From contig JAPKBM010000002.1 of NCBI GenBank assembly GCA_026421205.1, positions 57,100 through 121,099 on the forward strand: a stretch of DNA of 64,000 nt, written 5' to 3'. Both the position numbers and the translations under genes were made by a program. The notes below the pieces were generated by a model that saw nothing but the letters and a program-made list of their open reading frames with translations, was not told the DNA's origin and did no database searches. Source of the stretch: Planctomycetota bacterium (GTDB lineage: Bacteria; Planctomycetota; UBA1135). Below are positions 26,963 to 35,962 of the stretch, one piece after another; positions within the stretch are counted from its first letter, which is position 1, and the number at the start of each line of letters is the position of its first letter.

Positions 26963-28281
26963 AGTGTGTCAAACTCTCCAGAGTGAAAGTCGTTGGTTTT
27001 TAGAATACGTTGATGCAAGCCAAGGGTGGTGGGGACACCTTCGATGACAGCATCCTCAAGCGCCTTGATCATGCGTTGTGTGGCTATTTCCCGCGTGTCT
27101 CCATGGGCAATGACTTTGGCAATCAAAGAGTCATAGTGCGGTGAAACTTTGCTTCCGGCTTGTAGGTGGGTATCCACGCGAATCCCTTCTCCTTCGATTT
27201 GAAATTCCGTGATGGTGCCTGGCGCGGGTCGGAAGTCTTGGTCGGGGTCTTCCGCGTTGATGCGCACTTCAATGGCATGGCCAGAGAAAGAAATATTCTC
27301 TTGCGCCCACGGCAAGCTTTGCCCCGCTGCAACTTGAATTTGTGCTTGCGCTAAATCCAGCCCTGTGATGGCTTCGGTGACGGGGTGCTCCACTTGTAAC
27401 CGCGTGTTCATCTCTAGAAAAAAGAGTTCTCCGGACGGCGCCATGAGAAATTCCATGGTGCCGGCGCCTGCATAATTCCACGCGGCGGTGGCGTCGGCCG
27501 ACATTTCCCCGTAATGGTCTCGTTGCTCTGAAGTTAGAGCAACCGAGGGTGCTTCTTCCAAAAGTTTCTGGTGCCGGCGTTGAATGGAGCATTCTCTTTC
27601 CCCGAAGTGAACGGCATTGCCGCGTCCATCCCCGAAGACTTGAAACTCAATGTGCCGTCCACCTTCCAAGTACTTCTCCATGTACAAGGTGGCGTTTCCA
27701 AACGCAGCGCGCGCTTCATTCGAGGCGTCGGCGAATGCCTTTTTGACTTCACCCTCATGATCACACCGACGGATTCCCTGTCCGCCTCCACCGGCATCCG
27801 CCTTGAGCGCAATGGGGTAGCCCAACTGTTTAGCCACTTGAATGGCTTCTTCGGGGGAATGCAGCGGGCCGTCGGAGCCCGGAACAACCGGAAGGCCTAC
27901 AGCTTGCGCAGCTTCTCGGGAAGCCACTTTGAGCCCCATTTGATCCATGATAGAGGGGGACGGCCCGATGAACGTTAGACCATGTTGCTCACAAAGCGCG
28001 GCAAAAGTTGCGTTTTCTGCAAGGAACCCCCAACCTGGGTGGATGGCAGTGCAATGGCTCTGCTTTGCTGCTTGAAGAATGGCCGTCATGTTGAGGTAAG
28101 AGTGAGCGGCGGCACTGGGGCCAAGGCAAATCACATCGGTGGCCTCTTCCAGATAGGCGAAATTGGCGTCAAGGTCGGCTTCGGAGGCGCCACAAACAGC
28201 TTCAATTTGAAGCGACTGGCAGGCGCGGACCATGCGGGCAGCCACTTCGCCTCGGTTTGCGATGAAGACGCGGTGAAACAT
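26932..28281 (-). CDS. accC: Biotin carboxylase subunit
   Basis: A 449-residue ATP-grasp enzyme that carboxylates biotin on BCCP using bicarbonate and ATP. All hallmarks are present: FIANRGEVAARM at the N-terminus, HPGWGFLAEN, the ATP-binding GGGGQG (164-169), RECSIQRRHQK (229-239), EMNTRLQVEHPV (290-301) and VRINAEDP. The length matches stand-alone biotin carboxylases. With the carboxyltransferase and BCCP genes downstream it completes a three-subunit acyl-CoA carboxylase. The symbol reflects the family; the enzyme may belong to a methylcrotonyl- or propionyl-type complex rather than to acetyl-CoA carboxylase. Confidence 0.96.
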   Translation of the reverse strand: MFHRVFIANRGEVAARMVRACQSLQIEAVCGASEADLDANFAYLEEATDVICLGPSAAAHSYLNMTAILQAAKQSHCTAIHPGWGFLAENATFAALCEQHGLTFIGPSPSIMDQMGLKVASREAAQAVGLPVVPGSDGPLHSPEEAIQVAKQLGYPIALKADAGGGGQGIRRCDHEGEVKKAFADASNEARAAFGNATLYMEKYLEGGRHIEFQVFGDGRGNAVHFGERECSIQRRHQKLLEEAPSVALTSEQRDHYGEMSADATAAWNYAGAGTMEFLMAPSGELFFLEMNTRLQVEHPVTEAITGLDLAQAQIQVAAGQSLPWAQENISFSGHAIEVRINAEDPDQDFRPAPGTITEFQIEGEGIRVDTHLQAGSKVSPHYDSLIAKVIAHGDTREIATQRMIKALEDAVIEGVPTTLGLHQRILKTNDFHSGEFDTLWLARWMATE

Positions 28282-28305
28282 GGTGCATAGGATACTCTTG
28301 CTGGG

Positions 28306-29178
28306 CTACTGGGTCATAACGATGACGCCAAGAAGAACAAAAAAAGCACCGACCCAGCCACGCCAACCGGGTTTCTCTTTCAGGAAAATCACGGCAAGCG
28401 GAATTGAAATCAAGGGGGTGGTTGCAACCAGGCTTGCAGCCACCCCTTGCTTGGCATACTTGAAACCTCCCATGAGCAAAGTGAGCCCCAGCCATGTACC
28501 CAAGGCAGATGGCAAGAGGAAAAATTTGCGGGTGTGTGGCTGGATGGAAGACTTCAGCATTTCCCATCCTTTATTGCGAAGGGATGCAAGGAGTAAAACT
28601 CCGGCCGCCCCAGCTCCGAGTCTCCATGCGGCCGCAGTCACCATGCCGGTGTCCGTCATCCCATGATGCGTGAGCACATTGCCGATAGAAAAAACCACGA
28701 TGCAACCGATGGCTGCCAAGAACCCCAGTTTGTCTCCCGCTGTTCGTGAAGGTTGGCGAGACTCCGACAGGATGCCTCCAAAGACCACCAGGAAGGCGCC
28801 CAGCCATTGTTGTGTCGTGAGGGTTTCATCTAAAAACAGCCAAGCCAAAATCGCCGTGGCAACCGGGGTAACTTGGGTCAAGATTAAGGTTCTTCCCACG
28901 CCAATATGCGCCAGAGCTGTGAAGTAGAACAAATCTCCGAGAGCCAAGCCAATGAAGCCCGACGCCAAAAGCCATGAGAGGTTGCCGGATCCAACCGCCC
29001 CGCCTCCATGGGTTGAGCCTAAAAAAAACGCAACGATGCCAAGGAGGAGGGCTCCAAAGAAGTTCTTGAAGAAAACGGCTTCCGCCGCCTTCCCACCTTT
29101 CTTGAGAGCAAGAGTAAACCAAACAGTTGCAAATCCCCATGCCAAAGCTGCGGCAAGCGAAGCCATTTCTCCGGCCAT
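28306..29178 (-). CDS. EamA/DMT-superfamily transporter
   Basis: A 290-residue inner-membrane protein made of two tandem EamA repeats, about ten helices in all. Each half opens with a small-residue-rich helix (SLAAALAWGFA at the start, LAAIGCIVVFSIG at about residue 150) and contains the family's conserved P-x-x-x-x-x-x-x-x-x-E turn (TPVATAILAWLFLDE and TPLISIPLAVIFLKE). These carriers export or import metabolites such as amino acids, but the substrate cannot be predicted. It lies 24 bases upstream of accC on the same strand and may share its transcript. Confidence 0.92.
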   Translation of the reverse strand: MAGEMASLAAALAWGFATVWFTLALKKGGKAAEAVFFKNFFGALLLGIVAFFLGSTHGGGAVGSGNLSWLLASGFIGLALGDLFYFTALAHIGVGRTLILTQVTPVATAILAWLFLDETLTTQQWLGAFLVVFGGILSESRQPSRTAGDKLGFLAAIGCIVVFSIGNVLTHHGMTDTGMVTAAAWRLGAGAAGVLLLASLRNKGWEMLKSSIQPHTRKFFLLPSALGTWLGLTLLMGGFKYAKQGVAASLVATTPLISIPLAVIFLKEKPGWRGWVGAFFVLLGVIVMTQ

Positions 29179-29213
29179 GGGGAAGGGCGGATCCGAAGCT
29201 TGAAGGAGTGAAA

Positions 29214-31967
29214 TCAGGGCTGGAGCTCTAGGTACATTTCCGGCACACCGGCATCAATGACTAAGTCATGACGACGAGGGGGAATCCCTAGCCGATACAG
29301 CAAAAGGGTATAACGTCCCGGAGGCAAAGGCCCAATGGATTGTGCCCCACCTTGGATGAAGGCCACATTGGTTCTTTGGGATTGCTCGACGGAATAGGTG
29401 GCGCTGATGGGGGAGCCACGGTCATCAATGGCATTTACGAGAACCCCTTTGACGGGATAGCCTTCTTCGTCAACGGCTTGTACAAAGACGGTGCAACCCA
29501 TTTCCAGGGTGATACGTGCCTTCGTCAATTCTCCTGCGATTAGATCGACAGGGACTTCTACGGTGCCAGCTTCTGGGTGTCGGACCAAAATCCGCCCTGG
29601 GCCAGCGGGTAATCCATCCAGCTGGCGAACCCCTTTGGAGTTGGTCGATTTCACAGAAAGCTGGCTTAAGGGTTGCCCAAACTTATCTAGGTAAAATACG
29701 GAAGCGCCGGCGACGGGGTTGCCGTCGGTACCGAGCACTTGGGTGCGAAAACTTGCTCCGGGCCCCAGCTCTAAGGTGACTTCCGTAGAAACGCCTTCTT
29801 CATAGGTGATGGAGAGCATGGTAGCCCCGTAGGTTTCTGGCCCGCCGAAAAGCGGCATCACCATTTTCCCGGCAGCCAGTTCCCATTCCCCACTTTCCAA
29901 GAATTCCAGGGTGGCGATGCCATCGGCATCCGTGACACTGAGTTTAGGGTTCCCTCGGGCCATTTTTTCACGCGCGGCGACAGTCATGCCCGCAATGCTT
30001 TCGCCAGTGCTGGAATCCACGACATGGACTGTGACTTCCCCGCCGGGCAGGTGAATGTCTACCTCGTTCTCTCCAGGGAAGAGCTCTGCCGTCGTTTGAT
30101 GATTACTGCCGACGCCTCCAACGGCGCCCACAATCAAAGTAACGAGACCGGACTTGAGCTTCTCTTGAAAGAACATGCCTTGCTCATCCGTCTCTCCTCG
30201 AACGAGTCCGGTACCCGCCAAAATAGCGTAGCCCGTATTGGGTTGAGGCATGCCCCCTTTGGTCAAGGTGCCACGCAAGGAACAATCTCCCGACGGTTGC
30301 AAGGTGACTTCGATTTGTTCCCCGGCATGGAGAGTGACAAACTCAAAAAGAATATCAGTTTGTCCTTTTTCATCTTGGGGGACCAAGAGGACTTGGTATT
30401 TCCCAGGCTTTAGATTGGGCTCTAGCCAAGAGCCGTCTTCCCCTGCGGTACGCACGGCCTCTGATTTTCCGTCCAGTCCAGCAATTTGAATTATGGACTC
30501 CGAAAGAGGATTGCCCTCTCCGTCCAAAGTATGAACGAGCAAGGAAGCGCCGGCCACCATACTGAGTTGAAGTTGTTCCAGTGGGTTTTCAAGGCCAAGA
30601 GAAAAAGATTCAGATTCAAGGGGGGCATACCCTTTTTTCTCAATGCGTAAAGTCCACTTTCCCTCCGGGATTTGATGAAAGCGAATCCCCTGTTCCGCCG
30701 AGGTTTGAATGGGGGTGTAGTCGCTCTTTTGGTTTCTTAAGAGTGCCGCTCCAATCAGCGACTCTTGCGTGGGCTGAAGTTCGATGATTCCGAAGTCGTC
30801 CAGTTTTTCTCCAGTAATTTCATCGGTGACGTGAACAACCAGGCCGAAACCCGTTTGGAGGGCAATCGTTTTCTCTGTCGTAACACCTGGGTCAGGAAGA
30901 TGGAGACTTCCTTGCCACGGAGAGATATCAAAGGCTTGTTCTACCTCATCTAAAGTCAGTTTGAGGACGATGGGAATATTGGGAAGGTTCGTCAGCCTGA
31001 TTTTTCCTTGCTCATCGGTGAGATGACTGGAGATTCTCCAGAAATCAAGCCCAATCAGTCCTGCCCGGAGGTTTTCAGGAGACCATTGCGCCGACACACC
31101 TTGCACGGGTTTTTTTGACTCTCCGTGGACCACGGTCAGTTCCAAGGTGGCGGCCTCAAGGAGACTCCTTTCGTCAAGCGTGGTCAGAATGCCGGCTTCT
31201 ACATTCACTTCTCCTGTAAGGACAGCCGTTTGGAAGCCTTCGGCGTAGGCAAAGATTTCCCAAGCTCCGGCATCAAGGGCAGGGATGAGGAAAATCCCGT
31301 CGGCGTCAGTGGTGAATTTTGGGTTAGTGCTATTTTTCTCGAGGTCTACCATGTGAGACTGCGCCCGAACTTTTCGAGCGAGGTCATTTTTGTTCCATGC
31401 CTTTGCCAGCAAGGCCGCGCCTTGAATAGGTTGGCCGACGGAGTCCGTGAGTTTGCCTTGGATTGCGCCCGCGAGGGCAAGGCTGAAATGAACTTCTGTG
31501 GTTTCTCCGGCAACACAGTCCATAGTTTTTTCTTGGTGGAGGCCGAAAATGGAGCGAACTTCCACGGTGTATTCCAGAGGTTCTAAGTTTTTCACTAAAA
31601 GAGGAGCCTGCGCATTTTTGAAACCTGTATCCTCTCCGCCACTGCCATCATCCAAAGAGGCTGAACGACTGCGAATACGGTATTCCATGGCAATCGGCGC
31701 AGAAGCCCCTTCCATCACGGTGCTGATTTTGATGGATGCCGGCCCCCGCCCTTTTTTGGCAACTCGCGTGGGCGATTCCGCCGCCTGGCCAGGGTCTTCG
31801 TCAACCGTGGTCACGTTCGCCACTGCTGCCGTATCTTTCGTGTATTCCGCATCTGCCGAAGTCTCCGGGGTGGTCCCCACACTGAGTGTGGAGGGATTTC
31901 CTGGGAGAAAGAGGAAGAGGGCCAGGAGAATGGCTGAGAAAACAAGGAGGAGGGGGAGGTGTTTCAT
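29214..31967 (-). CDS. Large anchored protein with carboxypeptidase-regulatory-like repeats
   Basis: A 917-residue protein with an N-terminal hydrophobic anchor (residues 1-21), a Thr/Ala/Asp-rich linker, then a chain of about eight CarboxypepD-regulatory-like beta-sandwich modules. Each is recognisable by a pattern such as GKLTDSVGQPIQGA, TDADGIFLIPALDAG or DGSWLEPNLKPGKYQVLL. Such modules form extended surface rods or tethers and have no enzymatic residues. The frame is open 62 codons further upstream, but those codons cross the divergent gene and lack a signal sequence, so the start at 31967 is preferred. A similar but shorter protein is encoded at 33892-35880. Confidence 0.88.
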   Translation of the reverse strand: MKHLPLLLVFSAILLALFLFLPGNPSTLSVGTTPETSADAEYTKDTAAVANVTTVDEDPGQAAESPTRVAKKGRGPASIKISTVMEGASAPIAMEYRIRSRSASLDDGSGGEDTGFKNAQAPLLVKNLEPLEYTVEVRSIFGLHQEKTMDCVAGETTEVHFSLALAGAIQGKLTDSVGQPIQGAALLAKAWNKNDLARKVRAQSHMVDLEKNSTNPKFTTDADGIFLIPALDAGAWEIFAYAEGFQTAVLTGEVNVEAGILTTLDERSLLEAATLELTVVHGESKKPVQGVSAQWSPENLRAGLIGLDFWRISSHLTDEQGKIRLTNLPNIPIVLKLTLDEVEQAFDISPWQGSLHLPDPGVTTEKTIALQTGFGLVVHVTDEITGEKLDDFGIIELQPTQESLIGAALLRNQKSDYTPIQTSAEQGIRFHQIPEGKWTLRIEKKGYAPLESESFSLGLENPLEQLQLSMVAGASLLVHTLDGEGNPLSESIIQIAGLDGKSEAVRTAGEDGSWLEPNLKPGKYQVLLVPQDEKGQTDILFEFVTLHAGEQIEVTLQPSGDCSLRGTLTKGGMPQPNTGYAILAGTGLVRGETDEQGMFFQEKLKSGLVTLIVGAVGGVGSNHQTTAELFPGENEVDIHLPGGEVTVHVVDSSTGESIAGMTVAAREKMARGNPKLSVTDADGIATLEFLESGEWELAAGKMVMPLFGGPETYGATMLSITYEEGVSTEVTLELGPGASFRTQVLGTDGNPVAGASVFYLDKFGQPLSQLSVKSTNSKGVRQLDGLPAGPGRILVRHPEAGTVEVPVDLIAGELTKARITLEMGCTVFVQAVDEEGYPVKGVLVNAIDDRGSPISATYSVEQSQRTNVAFIQGGAQSIGPLPPGRYTLLLYRLGIPPRRHDLVIDAGVPEMYLELQP

Positions 31968-32007
31968 TGGTGCAAATGAGTGACTGGTATTCGCTATTCT
32001 ACGTGGC

Positions 32008-32595
32008 ATGTTGCGGCTCATTGTTCTACTTTTTACCCTTTCCCTTGGATTAGGAAGCGCGGAGGAAGAGCCTTTGTTGAAAGAGGTGGTCGGGGTTTTA
32101 TGGAACGGGTCTTTGGGGGTTGTTGAGGTCCTTTGTGATGGCGGGCGCACCATTCAGACATTTGATTTAGAACTAAGACCTCTTTCACAGCGAGGAACTA
32201 CGCAAGATTTATTACATCCAACTTTGAGAACAGAAGGGCCATCGGGCCGCCCTCTTTTTTGGGATTCAACTACGGATATGTTGACCCTGGGGATGGCAAG
32301 TTGGGAGGCGGGGCCGTTGGCGGAAGTCGGCGGAAATTGGGCCACGGTTCGCTTTCGGAGTGTCCGTCCGCTTGGCCCGTACCTAGAGTGGAAGTCCACC
32401 GACGGCACCTTACATTTAGCCGAACTCACTCATGATCGTAATGACCCCTTGCTGCAGCGGGCAATCTTGCGTGGAATTAAAAAAGGGGAAGTGTTGCAAA
32501 TGCGACACTTCCCCCAAGAGTTCACTTATCCGGCAAAACGTTGGACATCGTGGAAGAAGCTCACGGTGCCCAAGCCAACATCTACTGCAAAGTAA
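32008..32595 (+). CDS. Secreted protein of unknown function
   Basis: A 195-residue protein with a clear signal peptide (about 1-19, ending near GSAEEEP). The mature part is beta-rich with several Trp and Leu-Arg runs and no cysteine pairs suggestive of a known fold apart from one Cys near residue 42. I do not recognise a family. It is divergent from the large repeat protein (40-base spacer) and its last 14 bases overlap the convergent M28 peptidase gene. Confidence 0.7.
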   Translation: MLRLIVLLFTLSLGLGSAEEEPLLKEVVGVLWNGSLGVVEVLCDGGRTIQTFDLELRPLSQRGTTQDLLHPTLRTEGPSGRPLFWDSTTDMLTLGMASWEAGPLAEVGGNWATVRFRSVRPLGPYLEWKSTDGTLHLAELTHDRNDPLLQRAILRGIKKGEVLQMRHFPQEFTYPAKRWTSWKKLTVPKPTSTAK

Positions 32596-33883
32596 TGGTA
32601 GCGGTATGGCTTTTGCCCGACCGGGAGTAAACCACTTCCACCGTTTCCCCTTTCATTTTTCCGCCTAATGCGCGACGCATGTCCAAGATGGTCACCATGG
32701 CGCGTCCTTCAATGCTGAGAAGTTTGTCCCCTGCTTTGAGGCCCGCTTGATCTGCGGCTGAGTCCTCTCGCACTTTTTTTGCTTTGATGACCTCTTTACC
32801 TTCCTCTGGGGTGACCCCAAGCTTTCCAAGCTTTTGCTTGCGCTCCATAGCGTGCTGGAAATGCATCATATTCCGCTCCATAAAGTCGGGGGGCATACCC
32901 ATGCCGTCATTGGACGTGAATTTCAATTTTTTCACTTGGTCAAGGGCAATGGCGCAATCCTTGACGATATTCAGAATCTGAACTTCTTCGTCATACAAGA
33001 TGCCGTCGGCGTCATCTCCAGGCATGTGGTAGTCGTCATGGATATCGGTGAAGAAGAAAAGAGCCGGGACTCCACCGTGATAAAAGGAAGTGTTGTCACT
33101 CGGTGCTTCCCCTTTATCGCTTAGGTCAAGGTTTAGGGAGCTCTTCGCGAAGACAGGGTCTAGGATTTCATGAAATTCCTTCGCGGTACCCATGCCGCCA
33201 ACAAAGAGATAATCATCACGCATCCGGCCAATCATGTCTAAATTGATCATGGCCAACATTTTCTTGGGGTTGATGACTTTGTCTTTCACAAAAGCTTTGC
33301 TTCCTAAAAGTCCACGCTCTTCTGCAGAGAAGGAGAGGAATAGAATGGGGTGTTTGAGGGGATGGGCCGTGAAGTATTCCGCCAATTCCAATACACCCGA
33401 AGAGCCGGATGCATTGTCGTCGGCTCCGTTATGAATTTCACCGTAGGCACCCATTCCCCCGGTCATAGGTTCCCCCAAGCCGGCGTGGTCATGATGACCT
33501 CCAATGACTAAATACTTGTCTTTCATCTTGGGGTCCGTTCCAGGAAGAATGGCGCAAGTGTTCCGACAAGTTAGTTTGATGCGCTTTCCTTTTTCACGAT
33601 CATTGACTTCGAACTCATGGAGATAAGACTTCCCATTGCCGGGTTTCAGACCCAAGCGTTTCCATTGAGAAACAAAATACTCCGCTGCCAGCGCCCCTCC
33701 ACGACGACCAGAACCCCGGCCTTCTAATTCATCACTGGCCAAATAGCCGATGTGCAGGCGAAGGTCGTCTGCGGAAATTTCTGCGGAGGTGACCGCTTTT
33801 TTACCGACGGTTTCCAGTAATTCAGGAGAAATCGGTTCTTGTGGGGTAGCAAGGAAGGGAAGAAGAAGAAGAGAGGTCAACAT
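32582..33883 (-). CDS. Secreted M28 metallopeptidase with C-terminal PDZ domain
   Basis: A 433-residue secreted zinc peptidase. After a signal peptide (1-14) the M28 core shows H130-x-D132 in GGHHDHAG, D155 in GADDNASG, E188/E189 in SAEERGLLG, D216 in NLDMIGR and H286 in DDYHMPGDD, all the expected zinc and catalytic positions. A PDZ domain follows (about 355-433, with DSAADQAGLKAGDKLLSI), which may recognise C-terminal substrate ends. Its domain layout differs from the M28 protein at 3318-5765, which ends in adhesion-type modules. It follows the repeat protein gene by eight bases in a probable two-gene operon. Confidence 0.93.
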   Translation of the reverse strand: MLTSLLLLPFLATPQEPISPELLETVGKKAVTSAEISADDLRLHIGYLASDELEGRGSGRRGGALAAEYFVSQWKRLGLKPGNGKSYLHEFEVNDREKGKRIKLTCRNTCAILPGTDPKMKDKYLVIGGHHDHAGLGEPMTGGMGAYGEIHNGADDNASGSSGVLELAEYFTAHPLKHPILFLSFSAEERGLLGSKAFVKDKVINPKKMLAMINLDMIGRMRDDYLFVGGMGTAKEFHEILDPVFAKSSLNLDLSDKGEAPSDNTSFYHGGVPALFFFTDIHDDYHMPGDDADGILYDEEVQILNIVKDCAIALDQVKKLKFTSNDGMGMPPDFMERNMMHFQHAMERKQKLGKLGVTPEEGKEVIKAKKVREDSAADQAGLKAGDKLLSIEGRAMVTILDMRRALGGKMKGETVEVVYSRSGKSHTATITLQ

Positions 33884-33891
33884 GGTGGTGA

Positions 33892-35880
33892 TTATTCTTG
33901 TGCCTGCAAAGTGATGTTTTCAAAACCGCCAGACTGCAGGGAGACTGACTTTTTCGCGCCACTATTTTGGCTTGGGAAGAGGAAGGGTCCGCCTTTGCCG
34001 CTGACCGCGGTGAGGTCATAGCGAGCAGGCTCAAGACCTTGGAAAAGGAAACGCCCCATGGCATCCGTAACGGCTTGTTTGCTGAGAAACTGCCCTCCTC
34101 CTTGACGGGTGAGGTAAACCGTAGATCCCGCAAGAACTTTGCCGTTCTTGCTTGTGACCGTGCCGGAAATTTCACCGCCGGCTTGCATGGAAATCGTGCC
34201 GATATCTTTTTTTCCACCTTCGGGAAGGTGAAGGAAGATAAATTCCGGGAGATGTTCAGAGTGAACAATTTCCAATTGCAGGTCACCTGTGTAAACATTC
34301 TTTAAGTGGAAAACACCTTGTGCATTCGTTTTCACGGTTGTTCCTGGAATGTTGTTCGGGTCTCCGAGGGTTGCACCAAAGAGAGAGAAGCGGTCTTGGT
34401 TGCTGTAATCTTTACCGTGCAAGATGACTTCGGCACCCGCTAGAGGTTGTTGGTCTTTGGAAACGACTTTCCCCGAAAGTTCCGCGCCGAAAGTCATGGT
34501 GATGTTGACATCACGTACGATGTTTTGTTCGACGAAAAAGCCAGGGCTATATGTGGGGGCAAAGCCGGCTGCGGTGACGAGAAGTCGGTAGGTACCCCGT
34601 TCTAAATCCTCAAATAGGTACATGCCGGCTTCATCTTGAACTCGTGTCTCTCTTCCGGGAATGCCAAACATGGCCGTTCCTGGATTGACTTTTCTCAGTG
34701 CCAATGTGAAACGGGGTACAGGGTTTCCTTGGCTGTCGGTGACCTTTCCAGTCACGCCCCCGCGTGTACCCAAAATGAACTCCAAATCCATGCGCCCACT
34801 TTGAACGCGGGTCATGCGCATGGGGGAATAACCAGGGCAAGAAACGGCCACGCCATAGGTGCCTTCAGGTAAGCCTCCGACTTCAAAGGTGCCATCCTCA
34901 AGGCTGGCGCCTTCCATGCTGAGGATGGGGCGCGGGCGAGAGCGCGCAACAGAAACGGTAGCTTCGGGGATTGGCGTCCCCTGTTCATCGACCACGCGCC
35001 CGCCTAACTTGAACTCCGTTCCTAACTCCAAGTTGTGCTCAGCGTCAGGATTACTGCCCATGAGGACGACCGGCATGACTCTGCCTGTGGCAAAGCCCTC
35101 GAGGGAGGCGGTGAGCGTGAAAATTCCAGAGCCGAGGTGTAAGAATTCATAGGAGCCGTCGGGTTGACTCTGAATTGTCCGAAGTTTTCCGATGGCTCGA
35201 TCTTTTTCATCCCATTCTGCATGCGTGCCCGGCCGAAAACGGGTGTCTTGCATGCGTAGTTCAATTGCGGCCCCTTGCAGTGGATTGCCACCGGCATCCG
35301 CAATGAAGCCATAGACTCGAAAACCATCTCCTAAAACAAGAGGGGGAAGTTGTTGTTCTTCCTCAGGGAGTGGTCGTACGAGAGGACCTTCCGTCGGCGC
35401 GTGGGACAGATGGCTGACCCAAAGAGAGAATTCTTTACCGATGGGCAGGCGTCGGATGGAGAACGACCCATCTTTGAGGGTGTTGGTGGTGCGTTGCAGC
35501 AAACCCGTTTCTTCGTAGGTCATGAACGGTTGGTCCATGCTAAGGCGTTCCGTCAAAGTCACGGTGGCATTGGCAACGGGCGTTCCTGCCGTGGTGACGA
35601 CAGACCCACGAATGGCAGCTCCTGTGGGGCCCCGTCCATCGGGCCCGGAAGGCAGGTCCAGTTCAGTGCGTTCTCCATGACTGACTCCGCCCGGGATAGG
35701 GAGTGGGTCTGTAGAAATGGCGCTTATGGGGTTCTCGGGCCTGTTTGTGCCGTCGACTGGAGCGACGTCAGTGTAAAGAGGCTTCGGCGTGCCGGCTGGC
35801 AACCACCACAAAACCGCTACCGCCAAGAGCCCTAGAAGAGCAATGACGGGAATGAAGAGAGAATTGCTGTTCTTCTGCAT
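33892..35880 (-). CDS. Anchored protein with carboxypeptidase-regulatory-like repeats
   Basis: A 662-residue protein with an N-terminal membrane anchor (about 8-27), a Pro/Thr-rich linker and five or six CarboxypepD-regulatory-like modules, marked by repeated GKVTDSQGNPVP-like, VVDEQGTPIPEATV-like and LEDGTFEVGGLPEGTYGV-like segments. It is probably an extracytoplasmic structural or binding protein. It is the upstream partner of the M28-PDZ peptidase gene, separated by eight bases, so protease and repeat protein may act at the same envelope site. The region upstream is a short divergent spacer shared with pgi. Confidence 0.87.
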   Translation of the reverse strand: MQKNSNSLFIPVIALLGLLAVAVLWWLPAGTPKPLYTDVAPVDGTNRPENPISAISTDPLPIPGGVSHGERTELDLPSGPDGRGPTGAAIRGSVVTTAGTPVANATVTLTERLSMDQPFMTYEETGLLQRTTNTLKDGSFSIRRLPIGKEFSLWVSHLSHAPTEGPLVRPLPEEEQQLPPLVLGDGFRVYGFIADAGGNPLQGAAIELRMQDTRFRPGTHAEWDEKDRAIGKLRTIQSQPDGSYEFLHLGSGIFTLTASLEGFATGRVMPVVLMGSNPDAEHNLELGTEFKLGGRVVDEQGTPIPEATVSVARSRPRPILSMEGASLEDGTFEVGGLPEGTYGVAVSCPGYSPMRMTRVQSGRMDLEFILGTRGGVTGKVTDSQGNPVPRFTLALRKVNPGTAMFGIPGRETRVQDEAGMYLFEDLERGTYRLLVTAAGFAPTYSPGFFVEQNIVRDVNITMTFGAELSGKVVSKDQQPLAGAEVILHGKDYSNQDRFSLFGATLGDPNNIPGTTVKTNAQGVFHLKNVYTGDLQLEIVHSEHLPEFIFLHLPEGGKKDIGTISMQAGGEISGTVTSKNGKVLAGSTVYLTRQGGGQFLSKQAVTDAMGRFLFQGLEPARYDLTAVSGKGGPFLFPSQNSGAKKSVSLQSGGFENITLQAQE

Positions 35881-35943
35881 GATTCAGGGGACAAAGGATA
35901 CACCACTCCTTAGGCTTACGGGAGTCTTCCTGAGATGTTAGGC

Positions 35944-35960
35944 TTCTTGAAATTCAAGAA
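35944..35960. promoter_or_regulatory. Palindrome over the ribosome entry site of pgi
   Basis: Bases 35944-35960 read TTCTTGAA, A, TTCAAGAA: a perfect eight-base inverted repeat ending two bases before the pgi ATG, where a Shine-Dalgarno would sit. An ATG at 35935 opens a 14-codon reading frame that runs through the palindrome and ends at 35979 inside pgi in another frame. This could be an operator, or a hairpin and leader peptide controlling translation. About one such palindrome per window is expected by chance. Confidence 0.35.
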
Positions 35961-35962
35961 CC

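Noticed and set aside
31968..32153. Upstream extension of the large repeat protein gene
   Set aside because: The 62 extra codons cross the divergent gene at 32008 and have no signal or domain; the shorter start yields a normal membrane anchor.
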